Below are positions 23,300 through 33,149 of a stretch of DNA of 64,000 nt, in pieces. Source of the DNA: Dryococelus australis (lineage: Eukaryota > Arthropoda > Insecta > Phasmatodea > Phasmatidae); the NCBI GenBank assembly GCA_029891345.1, contig CM057002.1, positions 14,832,295 to 14,896,294 of the forward strand, read 5' to 3'. Each line of letters opens with the position of its first letter. Position 1 is the stretch's first letter. The notes below the pieces were generated by a model, which was not told where the DNA came from, searched no databases, and was given only the letters and a program-made list of their open reading frames with translations. The translations under genes were made by a program, and so were the position numbers.

Positions 23300-23637
23300 A
23301 GTGTATACGGCGTAGCAGCAGCGTCTAAAGAACGAGTGGGCGACTCTGGAAGGAGGAGGCGGCGACCACGAACGCTGGCGAGGAATCGATACAATGCGAT
23401 GTTTGGAAGGTGGTCGGAATCCCAGCGGTGATTGCCGAGGCTCGAGGCGCAGTGGAAATTGCTGTGCTGGCGGCGAAGGGGCTTAGAAGCGATCCCACGT
23501 CGCGGCCGGACAGGGCACTGTGGCGCGGTGAGTGCGGGCTAGTCTCTTCCTGTCCCCTAGCACTGGGCGCCCTTATTGTATTGCCCGGACACGTTCAAGG
23601 GACTGGACTAACCGTGGTAAACTGTTCACGGTATAGG
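23300..23637 (+). other. GC/CpG-rich block with splice-donor-like site
   Basis: The block stands out for GC and CpG content against its AT-rich left neighbour. It contains a 76-residue frame (23410-23640) and GCGCGGTGAGTGCGG near 23522, a good match to a 5' splice site. This could be a first, largely untranslated exon and CpG-rich promoter of a host gene, but no downstream exon or known motif is visible. Confidence 0.25.
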
Positions 23638-23923
23638 TAGACACATGCAAAATTCGCTTTGTTTTCTGGCAGCACACTAAAATTCACCGTCCTATACATG
23701 TTCGAACTGTTGCCACTTCTTTATTGGCTTGTGTAGCAGTGATGCCACATTTTCCCTTCCAACTTGATTGGACGAGATTGGGCCAACTTTTCGTTAGTGG
23801 TTCCCTATTGGCCGTCCTGAGCGTGTCCTAACAAACTGTAGTCCAATGACAAAAACAATACATAACCAAGTGTTTGTAGTCTCGTTTGTCTTCAAATAAT
23901 AACCCGAATTTCGCATGTCTCTA
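23638..23923 (+). mobile_element. hAT-like MITE family F copy 2, perfect 8-bp TSD
   Basis: 286 bp, TAGACACATGCAAAATTCGC to CCGAATTTCGCATGTCTCTA, flanked by GGTATAGG at 23630-23637 and 23924-23931. It has an inverted relative at 24991-25282. Non-coding. Confidence 0.88.
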
Positions 23924-23927
23924 GGTA

Positions 23928-24587
23928 TAGGCTGTGCACAGTAATGTGAGCACTTTTGAAACCAACCGTAGAAAAAAGTCACTGCCCTGCCTGCATATGT
24001 TTTAACGGAACCACTAAATGCCTTGCGCCCAGTAAAGATGGTAACGATGGATGGAAAGTAACTATATGCTGTTGACGGTAAAGTGAGCATTTTTTAAGGA
24101 CCTTTCAACAGGCATTATACACTAATAATTTTTTTTTATTGCAGCTTCAGACATTAACGTTTGGGAGCGGTGAAGTGTATACACTGTGTTTACTAGTCTG
24201 ATAGCGATGTTAAGATTAAAGTGTCAGGAATACAGAAAGCTTATGAAAATAAAACTTTAGCAGGGCCTTAGAAAGTACTCACTTTACCGTGAATCGCCTT
24301 TACATATCTTAACGTCGAACGAAAAGTGTTAGGTAGCCATTTGTGATAACTTAAATTATTTCTTTCGCTTTCCGTTTTTTAATGCATCGAAGGGTAAAAA
24401 TGAGCAGATTTGTAAAATATTTACTTTTCTAATAATATCACAGCTGCACGTGTCCAACTCACGAATAAAGCGATGAGGTACACGGCAATGTTAATTTTCC
24501 ATAAGGCGGAAAGATACACAACGTGCACACAAGTAGATCGTAAGCAGGTCTTTCTAAAGAGCCCATTTTACCGTGAACTGTCTATAA
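23928..24587 (-). mobile_element. MITE family B copy 4, split by a family C element
   Basis: Outer ends AGGCTGTGCACAGTAATGTG and TTACCGTGAACTGTCTATA. Family B interior lies on both sides of an intact family C element at about 24064-24301. Removing the insert restores the order seen in the copy at 59160 (GGAAAGTA followed by the AACGTYGAA block). Confidence 0.75.
24064..24301 (+). mobile_element. MITE family C copy 2, nested
   Basis: Starts TATGCTGTTGACGGTAAAGT and ends CTCACTTTACCGTGAATCGC. It is inserted in a family B element with the same termini. A TA target duplication is likely. Confidence 0.75.
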
Positions 24588-24990
24588 ACCTTTGGAAAAA
24601 AAATTGATACTGCCCACAGCTAAAAATATTGTTATGAAGTGATTAAACCTTAGTTGAACGGCGTGCATGATCACACCTCCAAACATTGATCCAGACCACG
24701 AGCGTGATTGCAATAACACCTTGCGAGAGAAGGTTGCAGAAACCCCCTCCACCGATCAGTAAACGGGGCCGAAAATATTAAACAACTCACCCGATATAGG
24801 CCAACGTAAGACTGGCAGTGGCGTCTTTTGTCGTCGGGACAGCGGACCAAGAAAAATGGAGATGGGTCTGTCCGGCCGTCGTTAACCGCCTTCTAGAATC
24901 AGCCTCTGGCAACATGAACAAGGTGCGGACACTCCAATTAGATGGCACTAGTAGTGGCGTGTGGTTACGAAACTTAATATAATTAATTAG
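24588..24990. other. No gene recognised
   Basis: Non-coding. The 70-residue reverse frame at 24787-24999 has no domain. Confidence 0.35.
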
Positions 24991-25282
24991 TAGAGACATG
25001 CTAATTCGCGTTGTTATTTGAAGACAAACGAGACTTCAAACACTTGTTCAATATATTGTCTTTATCATTGGACTACAGTTTGTTAAGACACGCCCAGGAC
25101 GGCTTTGAACCAATAGGGAACCACTAGCGAAAAGTTGGCCCAATCTCGTCCAGTCAAGTAGGAAGGGAAAATGTGTCCTCATTGCTGCAGAAGCCAATAA
25201 ATAAACGGCACCGGCTCGAACATGTATAGGACGGTGAATTTCAGCGTGCTGTCAGAAAAAACGCGAATTTTGCATGTCTCTA
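24991..25282 (-). mobile_element. hAT-like MITE family F copy 3
   Basis: 292 bp in inverted orientation to copy 2, TAGAGACATGCTAATTCGCG to GCGAATTTTGCATGTCTCTA. The flanks TTAATTAG and TTAATTGG differ at one base (aged 8-bp duplication). Confidence 0.85.
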
Positions 25283-25479
25283 TTAATTGGCATATTGCTA
25301 TTCATTTAAACTCCCCCAATCAATAGTCACGTAAATCGTATTTGTGTAATCCTTATGTTCAATAAACCCCATCTTATAGTGTTGTGCTCTAGCTAGTCAT
25401 GACTTATTATTTAGCTACGCCCATAGCCCCTTTCAGGTGCGAATTAACTTAAAAGGTAATTCGTAACACTATGCTACGA

Positions 25480-25870
25480 TATACACCGGCGTACAGTCTC
25501 CCAGTAAAGTTGGCAGCGGGTTAACCACTCGTAGGAATTGATTTTTCGTCCCAGGTGCTGCAAAAGAAGACATTTCGGGTATGAACGGTACTTACGAATT
25601 TATTATAACAACTGGTACTTCGGAACCTGTGGAAAGTTCAATAGACGAGTGGCACAAGAAGCGACCAATTAAAGAATTGTTTGTGAGCCAGCAGCAACCA
25701 ATAGCATTGTCCAGGGAAAGTCGCTGTTCTCGTTGGTGCCAGTTTTGGTAACTTGCACAGAAATGACCATGATTTATACTGTTCTGTGACGTGTCAGGCG
25801 TGACCTAGTACACTCGCGGTAGTATGTTGTGACTCGTTCGTGTCGCTGATCACCCAACACAAAGCCTGCA
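25480..25870 (+). repeat. Family H repeat, empty-site paralogue
   Basis: The segment 25690-25815 matches the flanks of the SINE at 5452 with no insertion. The outer limits are uncertain. Confidence 0.6.
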
Positions 25871-26005
25871 GATTATTGGTCGTTATAAAAAAAAAAACGA
25901 GTCCTTTATCAAAAAAAAAATACAGATCGCATCACATTTTTCATTCACGCCATCTTAAATAACAAATTAATGTGGGAATGGAAAGGTTAATAAAATAGTT
26001 ATAAG

Positions 26006-26301
26006 TAGAGACCTGCAAAATTCACGTTAATATTTGGGGACACGATAAATAAAAAAAAAACGCGTACCTTTGCAATACGTCTGTCATTGGGCCATACTGT
26101 CTCAGACACGCTCTGGATAACGCTAAGCCAGTCATTGAACTCTTCACAGTTGTGTACACCAATCACGTGCGGTTCATTTATAAAGGGCGTGTCTTGACAT
26201 ATACGCAACAACCAATGGATAAACGATCTCGGCTCCGGTGCATACAGTATTGTGAAGTGCAGCCTGGTGACAAATAATAACGCGAATTTTGCATGTCTCT
26301 A
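26006..26301 (+). mobile_element. hAT-like MITE family F copy 4
   Basis: 296 bp, TAGAGACCTGCAAAATTCAC to GCGAATTTTGCATGTCTCTA. Flanked by perfect GTTATAAG octamers at 25998-26005 and 26302-26309, the second also being the left flank of copy 5. The interior differs from copies 2 and 3, so this is a subfamily. Confidence 0.9.
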
Positions 26302-26309
26302 GTTATAAG

Positions 26310-26606
26310 TAGTGACCTGCAAAATTCGCGTTATTTTTTTTGTATCAGGCTAAAATTCACAGTACTGTATCCACTCGAGCCGGAGTCGTTTCTCTGTTGG
26401 CTGCTGCCCAGATGCGAAGCCATGCACTGTCTTGCTGAACTGTATGTGATTGGGGCACGCGATTGTGAAGTGAACAATTATTGGTGCGGATTTACCGGGG
26501 GGATGCGTCAAATAAAGCATGGCCCAATGACAAACATATTGCAAAGGTGAAAGTGTTTTAAGTTTAAACTTTCCTCAAATAATCAAGCGAATTCTGCAGA
26601 TTTCTA
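26310..26606 (+). mobile_element. hAT-like MITE family F copy 5
   Basis: 297 bp, TAGTGACCTGCAAAATTCGC to GCGAATTCTGCAGATTTCTA, flanked by GTTATAAG at 26302-26309 and 26607-26614. It differs from copy 4 in its core, so the pair is not a simple tandem duplication of one element. Confidence 0.9.
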
Positions 26607-26652
26607 GTTATAAGCATTGACACTGTATTGCGAGTGAAATGTTTAGTTTGGC

Positions 26653-28583
26653 CTTCTGCGGACCTCGCAGATGTATTGGCACTGAAGACAAGGTTGACGT
26701 GAGCTCCAGACGCCCTCCGCTACAGCAGTATCAATAGTGTTGGTCTTCTGCGGACCTCGCAGATGTATTGGCACTGAAGACAAGGTTGACGTGAGCTCCA
26801 GACGCCCTCCGCTACAGCAGTATCAATAGTGTTGGTCTTCTGCGGACCTCGCAGATGTATTGGCACTGAAGACAAGGTTGACGTGAGCTCCAGATGCCCT
26901 CCGCTACAGCAGTATCAATAGTGTTGGCCTTCTGCGGACCTCGCAGATGTATTGGCACTGAAGACAAGGTTGACGTGAGCTCCAGACGCCCTCCGCTACA
27001 GCAGTATCAATAGTGTTGGCCTTCTGCGGACCTCGCAGATGTATTGGCACTGAAGACAAGGTTGACGTGAGCTCCAGACGCCCTCCGCTACAGCAGTATC
27101 AATAGTGTTGGTCTTCTGCGGACCTCGCAGATGTATTGGCACTGAAGACAAGGTTGACGTGAGCTCCAGACGCCCTCCGCTACAGCAGTATCAATAGTGT
27201 TGGCCTTCTGCGGACCTCGCAGATGTATTGGCACTGAAGACAAGGTTGACGTGAGCTCCAGACGCCCTCCGCTACAGCAGTATCAATAGTGTTGGCCTTC
27301 TGCGGACCTCGCAGATGTATTGGCACTGAAGACAAGGTTGACGTGAGCTCCAGACGCCCTCCGCTACAGCAGTATCAATAGTGTTGGTCTTCTGCGGACC
27401 TCGCAGATGTATTGGCACTGAAGACAAGGTTGACGTGAGCTCCAGACGCCCTCCGCTACAGCAGTATCAATAGTGTTGGTCTTCTGCGGACCTCGCAGAT
27501 GTATTGGCACTGAAGACAAGGTTGACGTGAGCTCCAGACGCCCTCCGCTACAGCAGTATCAATAGTGTTGGTCTTCTGCGGACCTCGCAGATGTATTGGC
27601 ACTGAAGACAAGGTTGACGTGAGCTCCAGACGCCCTCCGCTACAGCAGTATCAATAGTGTTGGTCTTCTGCGGACCTCGCAGATGTATTGGCACTGAAGA
27701 CAAGGTTGACGTGAGCTCCAGACGCCCTCCGCTACAGCAGTATCAATAGTGTTGGCCTTCTGCGGACCTCGCAGATGTATTGGCACTGAAGACAAGGTTG
27801 ACGTGAGCTCCAGACGCCCTCCGCTACAGCAGTATCAATAGTGTTGGCCTTCTGCGGACCTCGCAGATGTATTGGCACTGAAGACAAGGTTGACGTGAGC
27901 TCCAGACGCCCTCCGCTACAGCAGTATCAATAGTGTTGGTCTTCTGCGGACCTCGCAGATGTATTGGCACTGAAGACAAGGTTGACGTGAGCTCCAGACG
28001 CCCTCCGCTACAGCAGTATCAATAGTGTTGGTCTTCTGCGGACCTCGCAGATGTATTGGCACTGAAGACAAGGTTGACGTGAGCTCCAGACGCCCTCCGC
28101 TACAGCAGTATCAATAGTGTTGGTCTTCTGCGGACCTCGCAGATGTATTGGCACTGAAGACAAGGTTGACGTGAGCTCCAGACGCCCTCCGCTACAGCAG
28201 TATCAATAGTGTTGGCCTTCTGCGGACCTCGCAGATGTATTGGCACTGAAGACAAGGTTGACGTGAGCTCCAGACGCCCTCCGCTACAGCAGTATCAATA
28301 GTGTTGGCCTTCTGCGGACCTCGCAGATGTATTGGCACTGAAGACAAGGTTGACGTGAGCTCCAAGACGCCCTCCGCTACAGCAGTATCAATAGTGTTGG
28401 TCTTCTGCGGACCTCGCAGATGTATTGGCACTGAAGACAAGGTTGACGTGAGCTCCAGACGCCCTCCGCTACAGCAGTATCAATAGTGTTGGTCTTCTGC
28501 GGACCTCGCAGATGTATTGGCACTGAAGACAAGGTTGATGTGAGCTCCAGACGCCGCCGCTACAGCAGTATCAATAGTGTTGG
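26653..28583 (+). repeat. 92-bp satellite array, 21 units
   Basis: Unit starts (CTTCTGCGGACCTCGCAGAT) occur every 92 bp from 26653 to 28494; one unit near 28364 has a 1-base insertion. Units are almost identical. The position before each start is C or T (GGCC/GGTC), giving two interleaved subtypes. The last unit runs without a break into sequence matching a family E piggyBac-like MITE. The unit itself aligns to the E element's outer ~75 bp. Short frames inside are periodicity artefacts. Confidence 0.95.
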
Positions 28584-28660
28584 TCTTTGTATTTCCACTT
28601 ACCATCGCCGTATTGGCACTGGCTGCGCTGGGAACGCCTACTGCACTCTGCAGCGGCCAG
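28584..28660 (-). mobile_element. Family E MITE remnant at the satellite edge
   Basis: TTTGTATTTCCACTTACCAT and the following CTGCACTCTGCAG correspond, inverted, to 30640-30695 and 57770-57830. The left part of this element is what the satellite replaces. Confidence 0.7.
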
Positions 28661-28712
28661 ATATGTACGCTGCGGGACTTAACTCCCCGAATAACTGATC
28701 CGTAAACCATGC

Positions 28713-29242
28713 TACAGGCTATTCAAAGTAAATTGAGCACTTTTGAAAGCCCTTTCATTTGTAATAATTAGGGAGAGGAACATTTCAGGACAAGATAGAC
28801 GTCAAACACGTGTACACTGAAGTTGACTTTGAAATTGGATCGCAGTTTATTAGACACGACCTGGATGACTCTAATCCAATAGCAGACTTGCAAGGAAACA
28901 AGTAGCGAGTGCCATACTGACAGGTGTGAATTAACACTGGCTACTCTATGAGGCAACAGCCAATGAACAAACATCTGAGGCTCGAGTAGACACAGGACTG
29001 TGGAGTCTATCCTACAGGCCATTGAACTCGCGAATTTTTCCTACTCCTAGTAATAACAGTCAATACATATATTTTATTTTAGCCTTACACGTTATCTTCC
29101 GAGTGCGGTGGAATATACACATTTTGTTTATTACTTACAAGGTAATATTTATTTTTAAATGTGGTTAAAGGATAAAAATGACCGAAAGGAAAAAGTAATG
29201 AGGGCTTCAAAAGTGCTCTCTTTACCGTGAACAGCCTATGCT
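28713..29242 (+). mobile_element. MITE family C copy 3, split by family A
   Basis: Left end CAGGCTATTCAAAGTAAATT, right end CTCTTTACCGTGAACAGCCT. A family A element occupies 28769-29049. Confidence 0.65.
28769..29049 (-). mobile_element. hAT-like MITE family A copy 4, nested
   Basis: TAGGGAGAGGAAC to TTCCTACTCCTA, reverse orientation, inside a family C element. Flanks GTAATAAT (28761-28768) and GTAATAAC (29050-29057) match at 7 of 8 bases. Confidence 0.82.
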
Positions 29243-29536
29243 ATCCTAGGTTACGAATGGTTAGGCCTACAACGGAACATAAAGCCTACACTTCATGGAC
29301 AGTGATATCGAAATAAGTGCTGGATACAGTACGCATCAAAAATTTATATTATTAGCAACAGCTGAAACCATAAATTAACGTGCTCCTGAGAAGGGCCATG
29401 CCGTTCAGTCACGGAGCCCACGAACGTGGACATGTTGCACATTAATTGTATTTATGACCGCTACTGTACATAGCAAAGTTACATTGCCCAGTCTTCCTCG
29501 TGGCTATTCTGATCTGTGGAAGTATCTCCACCTCTC
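29243..29536. other. No gene recognised
   Basis: Unique-looking non-coding spacer. Confidence 0.35.
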
Positions 29537-29806
29537 TTTGTGGGGCCGCGGTGGGTGAGCGGCTAGCCTGTTCGCCTGCCAAGGCGAACCGGTGCTCAAT
29601 CCCCGGCCAGGTCACACGCGGACTTTCGCAAGTGGGAATCGTGCCTGACGATGCCGCTGGTCGGCGGGTTTTCTCGGTGATCTCCCGTTTCCCGCGCCCT
29701 TGCATTCCGGCGCTGCTTCATTCTCCCCACGATTTCATTCCCCCCCCCCCTGCCCATCGGCTCTCAAGACATTGTGGTCAAAAGCCACCCAAATGCCTCA
29801 ACTCAA
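29537..29806 (+). mobile_element. tRNA-derived SINE copy 6
   Basis: GGGGCCGCGGTGGGTGAGCG head, CAAGTGGGAATCGTGCCTGA body, a C-run near 29741, GGCTCTCAAGACATTGTGGT 3' part. The octamer TCTTTGTG occurs at both edges (about 29530 and 29814), a likely target duplication. Two opposite-strand frames are SINE shadows. Confidence 0.82.
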
Positions 29807-30329
29807 TACACTTCTTTGTGATGAGTGGCTAATGCCAACGTCATCGAGCACGCATCACGTGGTTCGCTGGTTGCAATGACAAGCACGAGTACAGCGCGTA
29901 CCAAAAATCGCCCGACTGCAGCACTTGAGCTCGGAAATTAATGCGTGGCCGAACGTGTTGAATGGTCAAACAAATATTTGGCTCAGGATTGTACACTGGA
30001 AATATATATATGTTGGGACCTGTGCGAGCTGACTGGGCTCCGGACCATTCGAAGACCGCCTCGGTGCTCACAGACAGACTTGTTCGGAGCTATAGGCACA
30101 CAACTTAACTGGGCACGCCTCCTCGTTACACGAGATCTGAATCTCTAGTGCAAGATTGTCAGAATACAGTCAAAATAGAAACCGCGTGGGTCTTAATCTG
30201 TTGGGTGAAAAGCAACGCCCAAGAAGCAAATTTAACTATGGTGTTAAATGGCATAATAATTGGAATATCGATAGTAAATAATTGTATAGTCTGAATGTAA
30301 GTCGCTTATTAGTAAAGAGGTAAGGATTG
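29807..30329. other. No gene recognised
   Basis: Overlapping frames on both strands at 29841-30148 have no domain. AT-rich to the right. Confidence 0.35.
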
Positions 30330-30790
30330 TTAACCCTTTGAGGAGTATGCACGTATATACTAGGAACTACGTCTATATCGCAATTTCTTTGCGCTTGAAG
30401 ACGAAACTCACACTTTTATAGTATTACTGTTTCGCTTGAATTTATCGGAATCGAAGTAAAAAATCACAACTAGTCAACATTTCAGTTCGTAAGAATAAAA
30501 CTGTTATTTTTAATGATTTCTCAAATTACCACGGTGGATCGTTAAGCCTGTTACATCAGTCGTGACACGTTAATTGGTACACAGTCAACGGGCGGTGTAA
30601 TTGGTCCATGGCCAGCCAATAATAAACGCTGAGGAGTGCAGTACGCGTGTCCTTGGAGCCAGAACCAATTGGACGATGGTAAATGGAAATACAGAGACCA
30701 ACACAGCTGATATTGCTGTAGTGGAGCATACAGGCAGCTCACTTCAATCTTGCCCTCAGTGTCAATAAATAGTCATCCTCACTGGGTTAA
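30330..30790 (+). mobile_element. piggyBac-like MITE family E copy 1
   Basis: TTAA at 30330-30333 and 30787-30790. The element proper starts CCCTTTGAGGAG and ends CACTGGG, the CCC...GGG termini inside TTAA expected of piggyBac-type elements. It pairs with 57470-57935 throughout. Non-coding. Confidence 0.88.
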
Positions 30791-30947
30791 AGACCTCGAC
30801 AATTTCTTATGCTCTAACTCCTACTAAAATAATAACAGAGAAGGGGATACGAGCAGTTTTATAGATGGTTATTACGAGTGAAGGAAGAAGCTCATATGTA
30901 AGGGTTAAGTAAGGCATTAATTTAACAATTGTAACAGAAGTAATAAG

Positions 30948-31220
30948 TAGGGATAGGAAAATTTCGCTAATTCATTTCGGGACAAGATAGACCTCAAACA
31001 CATATATAGTGAAGTCACCTTCGCAATTGGATCACAATTTAGTAGACCCTTCCTGCACGTCTCTGAGCCAATAGCAAACTTACAAGGAAACACCCTGCGG
31101 ATCCCATAACAGCCAGGTGTGAGGCAACAGCCGATGAACACACAGCTGAGGCTCCAGTATGCAGAGGGCTGAGGAGTCTAGCGTACAGGTCATTGAACTC
31201 GCGAAATTTTCCTATCCCTA
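30948..31220 (-). mobile_element. hAT-like MITE family A copy 5
   Basis: TAGGGATAGGAAAATTTCGC to GCGAAATTTTCCTATCCCTA, 273 bp. Flanks GTAATAAG (30940-30947) and GTAATAAA (31221-31228) match at 7 of 8 bases. Confidence 0.85.
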
Positions 31221-32308
31221 GTAATAAATCATACAGGTGTTCAAACTTTAAGGCCGACGGGAGAAGGGAAGAAAGGAAAGGTTATTTCATAGTAGAGTGA
31301 CTTTGACTTGGTAAGGAACTCACCCAGTCTCGCACTCTGGACCGTCTGCACAGATCGCCTCCGGGCCTCGCCTGGCCGCAGATCTCTCCCCTGGACACTC
31401 GTCGACTGCGACAATCTCCTTCCTCACAGTCCAGTCCACACTTAGCTCCCCTCCACGCATGTGCGTGTTGTAGTGATTTCTGATTGGCTCCCGCTCTGCA
31501 CTGGAGGCGGAGACTCTTTATAGTTCGTTTAATTTAAACTGGAATGACCTGATGTCTGCTGTAACTGCATTTTCTGTTGTTCTCTGCATTTTATTATTGA
31601 TGTTCAGAGATTTCATTCCAGCTCGTTGTTATGGTTGTTCAGTTTTGTAAACTTGCCTGTGGCCTTCTTCACGTGTATTGTTGACACAGTTTGTGCACAA
31701 CGGGGCCATGTATGACAGAACGTAGCACGGTACAGTGTAGTGTAGTGTGTAGCAGTAGTGCAGTAGCGAGTGGCAATACAAAAACAACATAACTGCTGTT
31801 CCTGTTATCATGGGTCACTCTAAGAAATTGTTCGGCAATTGACCACACCAGTGTACACGCTTAATGAGAGGGCAGGAATGGTAACGTTTTCCCCTATACA
31901 TTCATTGTAGCGTTCTTGCATTTGCCAAGGAAGCATTCAAATTCATGGGCAAGTTCCTAGCTTTGTATATTAGCTCTGCTAAACATCCCTATATCTGCAG
32001 CCTGATATGTGGTATTATTACCATACAGTGTATAGGTTAAAAACTTTCATTACAGTTTAGGATGTTTACTAGAAAATTTTTTACGGTGTAGCCGACTCAC
32101 TTCTAACTTGTATTGGGTACGAGTAACTGTGTGCTGGCCTCAAAATTTCAGTACAAGCTAGTTCAGGACAGAAGGGATAGTTGATAAAAATACTTTTAGG
32201 ATAGGAACAGTTCAATAAAATTACATCAGACATTCAGCACGAACGCCGCAATAATTTGCTACGAAAAAATTTCTCTCAGATTTATAATGTAAAATCATCT
32301 CATTCAAA
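31221..32308. other. No gene recognised; GC-rich patch
   Basis: The stretch 31330-31520 is GC-rich, with TTTATAG near 31517. The rest is AT-rich. No domain-bearing frame. Confidence 0.35.
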
Positions 32309-32314
32309 CAAATA
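32309..32314 (+). repeat. Polinton target-site duplication, left
   Basis: CAAATA immediately before the left terminus, identical to 50605-50610. Confidence 0.88.
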
Positions 32315-32922
32315 AGTAGAAGACTATAGTAGTTCTTGGCGCAACTCAATAATTTAACTAAATTTCAACCAATTTCACGCTAAATTCAATCAAATTTCTA
32401 ATCCCCGCGAAAAATCTTTCGCAGATATTGGCGCAACTGAAAAATTTATCTAAAATTACACCAATTTCACGATAAATTCAAACCAATTTCTAATTCCCCG
32501 TCAAATTTTTCAAATCGCAAATCAAAATCAAAATCAGTTTTCAACTTGTGTTCACTCTTTGTGTGCGGTACTTTAAAGACTATTTTTCGAGATTATCATC
32601 ATATTTTAGATGATATTCAAAGAATTTTCACACTTTTCTTGTGATATTATTTGTAAATATTTGCCTTTGTGACGTAATTTTAGCATCTTTAACACTGAAA
32701 ATGTACCACTGATCAAACAGTGAAACAAAGAATGTTTTTTAAAAAAGTGCGTTTAATTGAGAACGCAGATTTAGGTAAAATCATATTGATTTTGGGAGTG
32801 AAATTGAAGAGACGAATCATGTTATCGGAATAAACTGAAAAATTGTTGCTTGAAAGTGAGAAATTTGCGTGAACTTTAGTTGAATTATTAAGTTCCGCCA
32901 ATATCTGCAATAGTCTTCTACT
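32315..32922 (+). repeat. Polinton left terminal repeat
   Basis: 608 bp, aligning in the same direction with 50083-50604 (for example TGTTCACTCTTTGTGTGCGG at about 32548 and 50224). Its own two ends are inverted copies (AGTAGAAGACTA... and ...TAGTCTTCTACT, then TTGGCGCAACT against AGTTCCGCCAA). A ~92-bp internal tandem duplication (TTGGCGCAACT at 32337 and again at 32429) explains most of the length difference from the right copy. Confidence 0.88.
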
Positions 32923-33149
32923 GATTTTTCTAAAAAAAAATAAATAAAAATATATATATAAACACAAGAGAATGAAAATAAATTTTCACTTAGATTTTAA
33001 AAAATTATTTTTTATTCGATAAAACAACTTAACCAATTACCTAAAAAATTGTATTGAAATATCGAAAAATTTCTAGTTTCTGTAAAATCGTTTACATTAT
33101 CCATTCAATAAAATAAAAAATTTATATATTTTGAGTGATATTTTCTTTC
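32923..33149. other. Polinton left non-coding spacer
   Basis: AT-rich stretch between the terminal repeat and the capsid gene remnant, with long A and T runs. Nothing recognised. Confidence 0.5.

Noticed and set aside
26641-28710. Possible CRISPR array
   Set aside because: The 92-bp units are nearly identical throughout with no variable spacers, and the setting is a eukaryotic genome.
28192-28710. Repeat-protein genes in the satellite
   Set aside because: Frames are short, open on both strands, and 92 is not a multiple of three. They are array artefacts.
32713-32967. 84-residue minus-strand frame in the left terminal repeat
   Set aside because: Lies in a non-coding terminal repeat, is not kept in the right copy, and is rich in Phe/Ser/Asn from AT bias.
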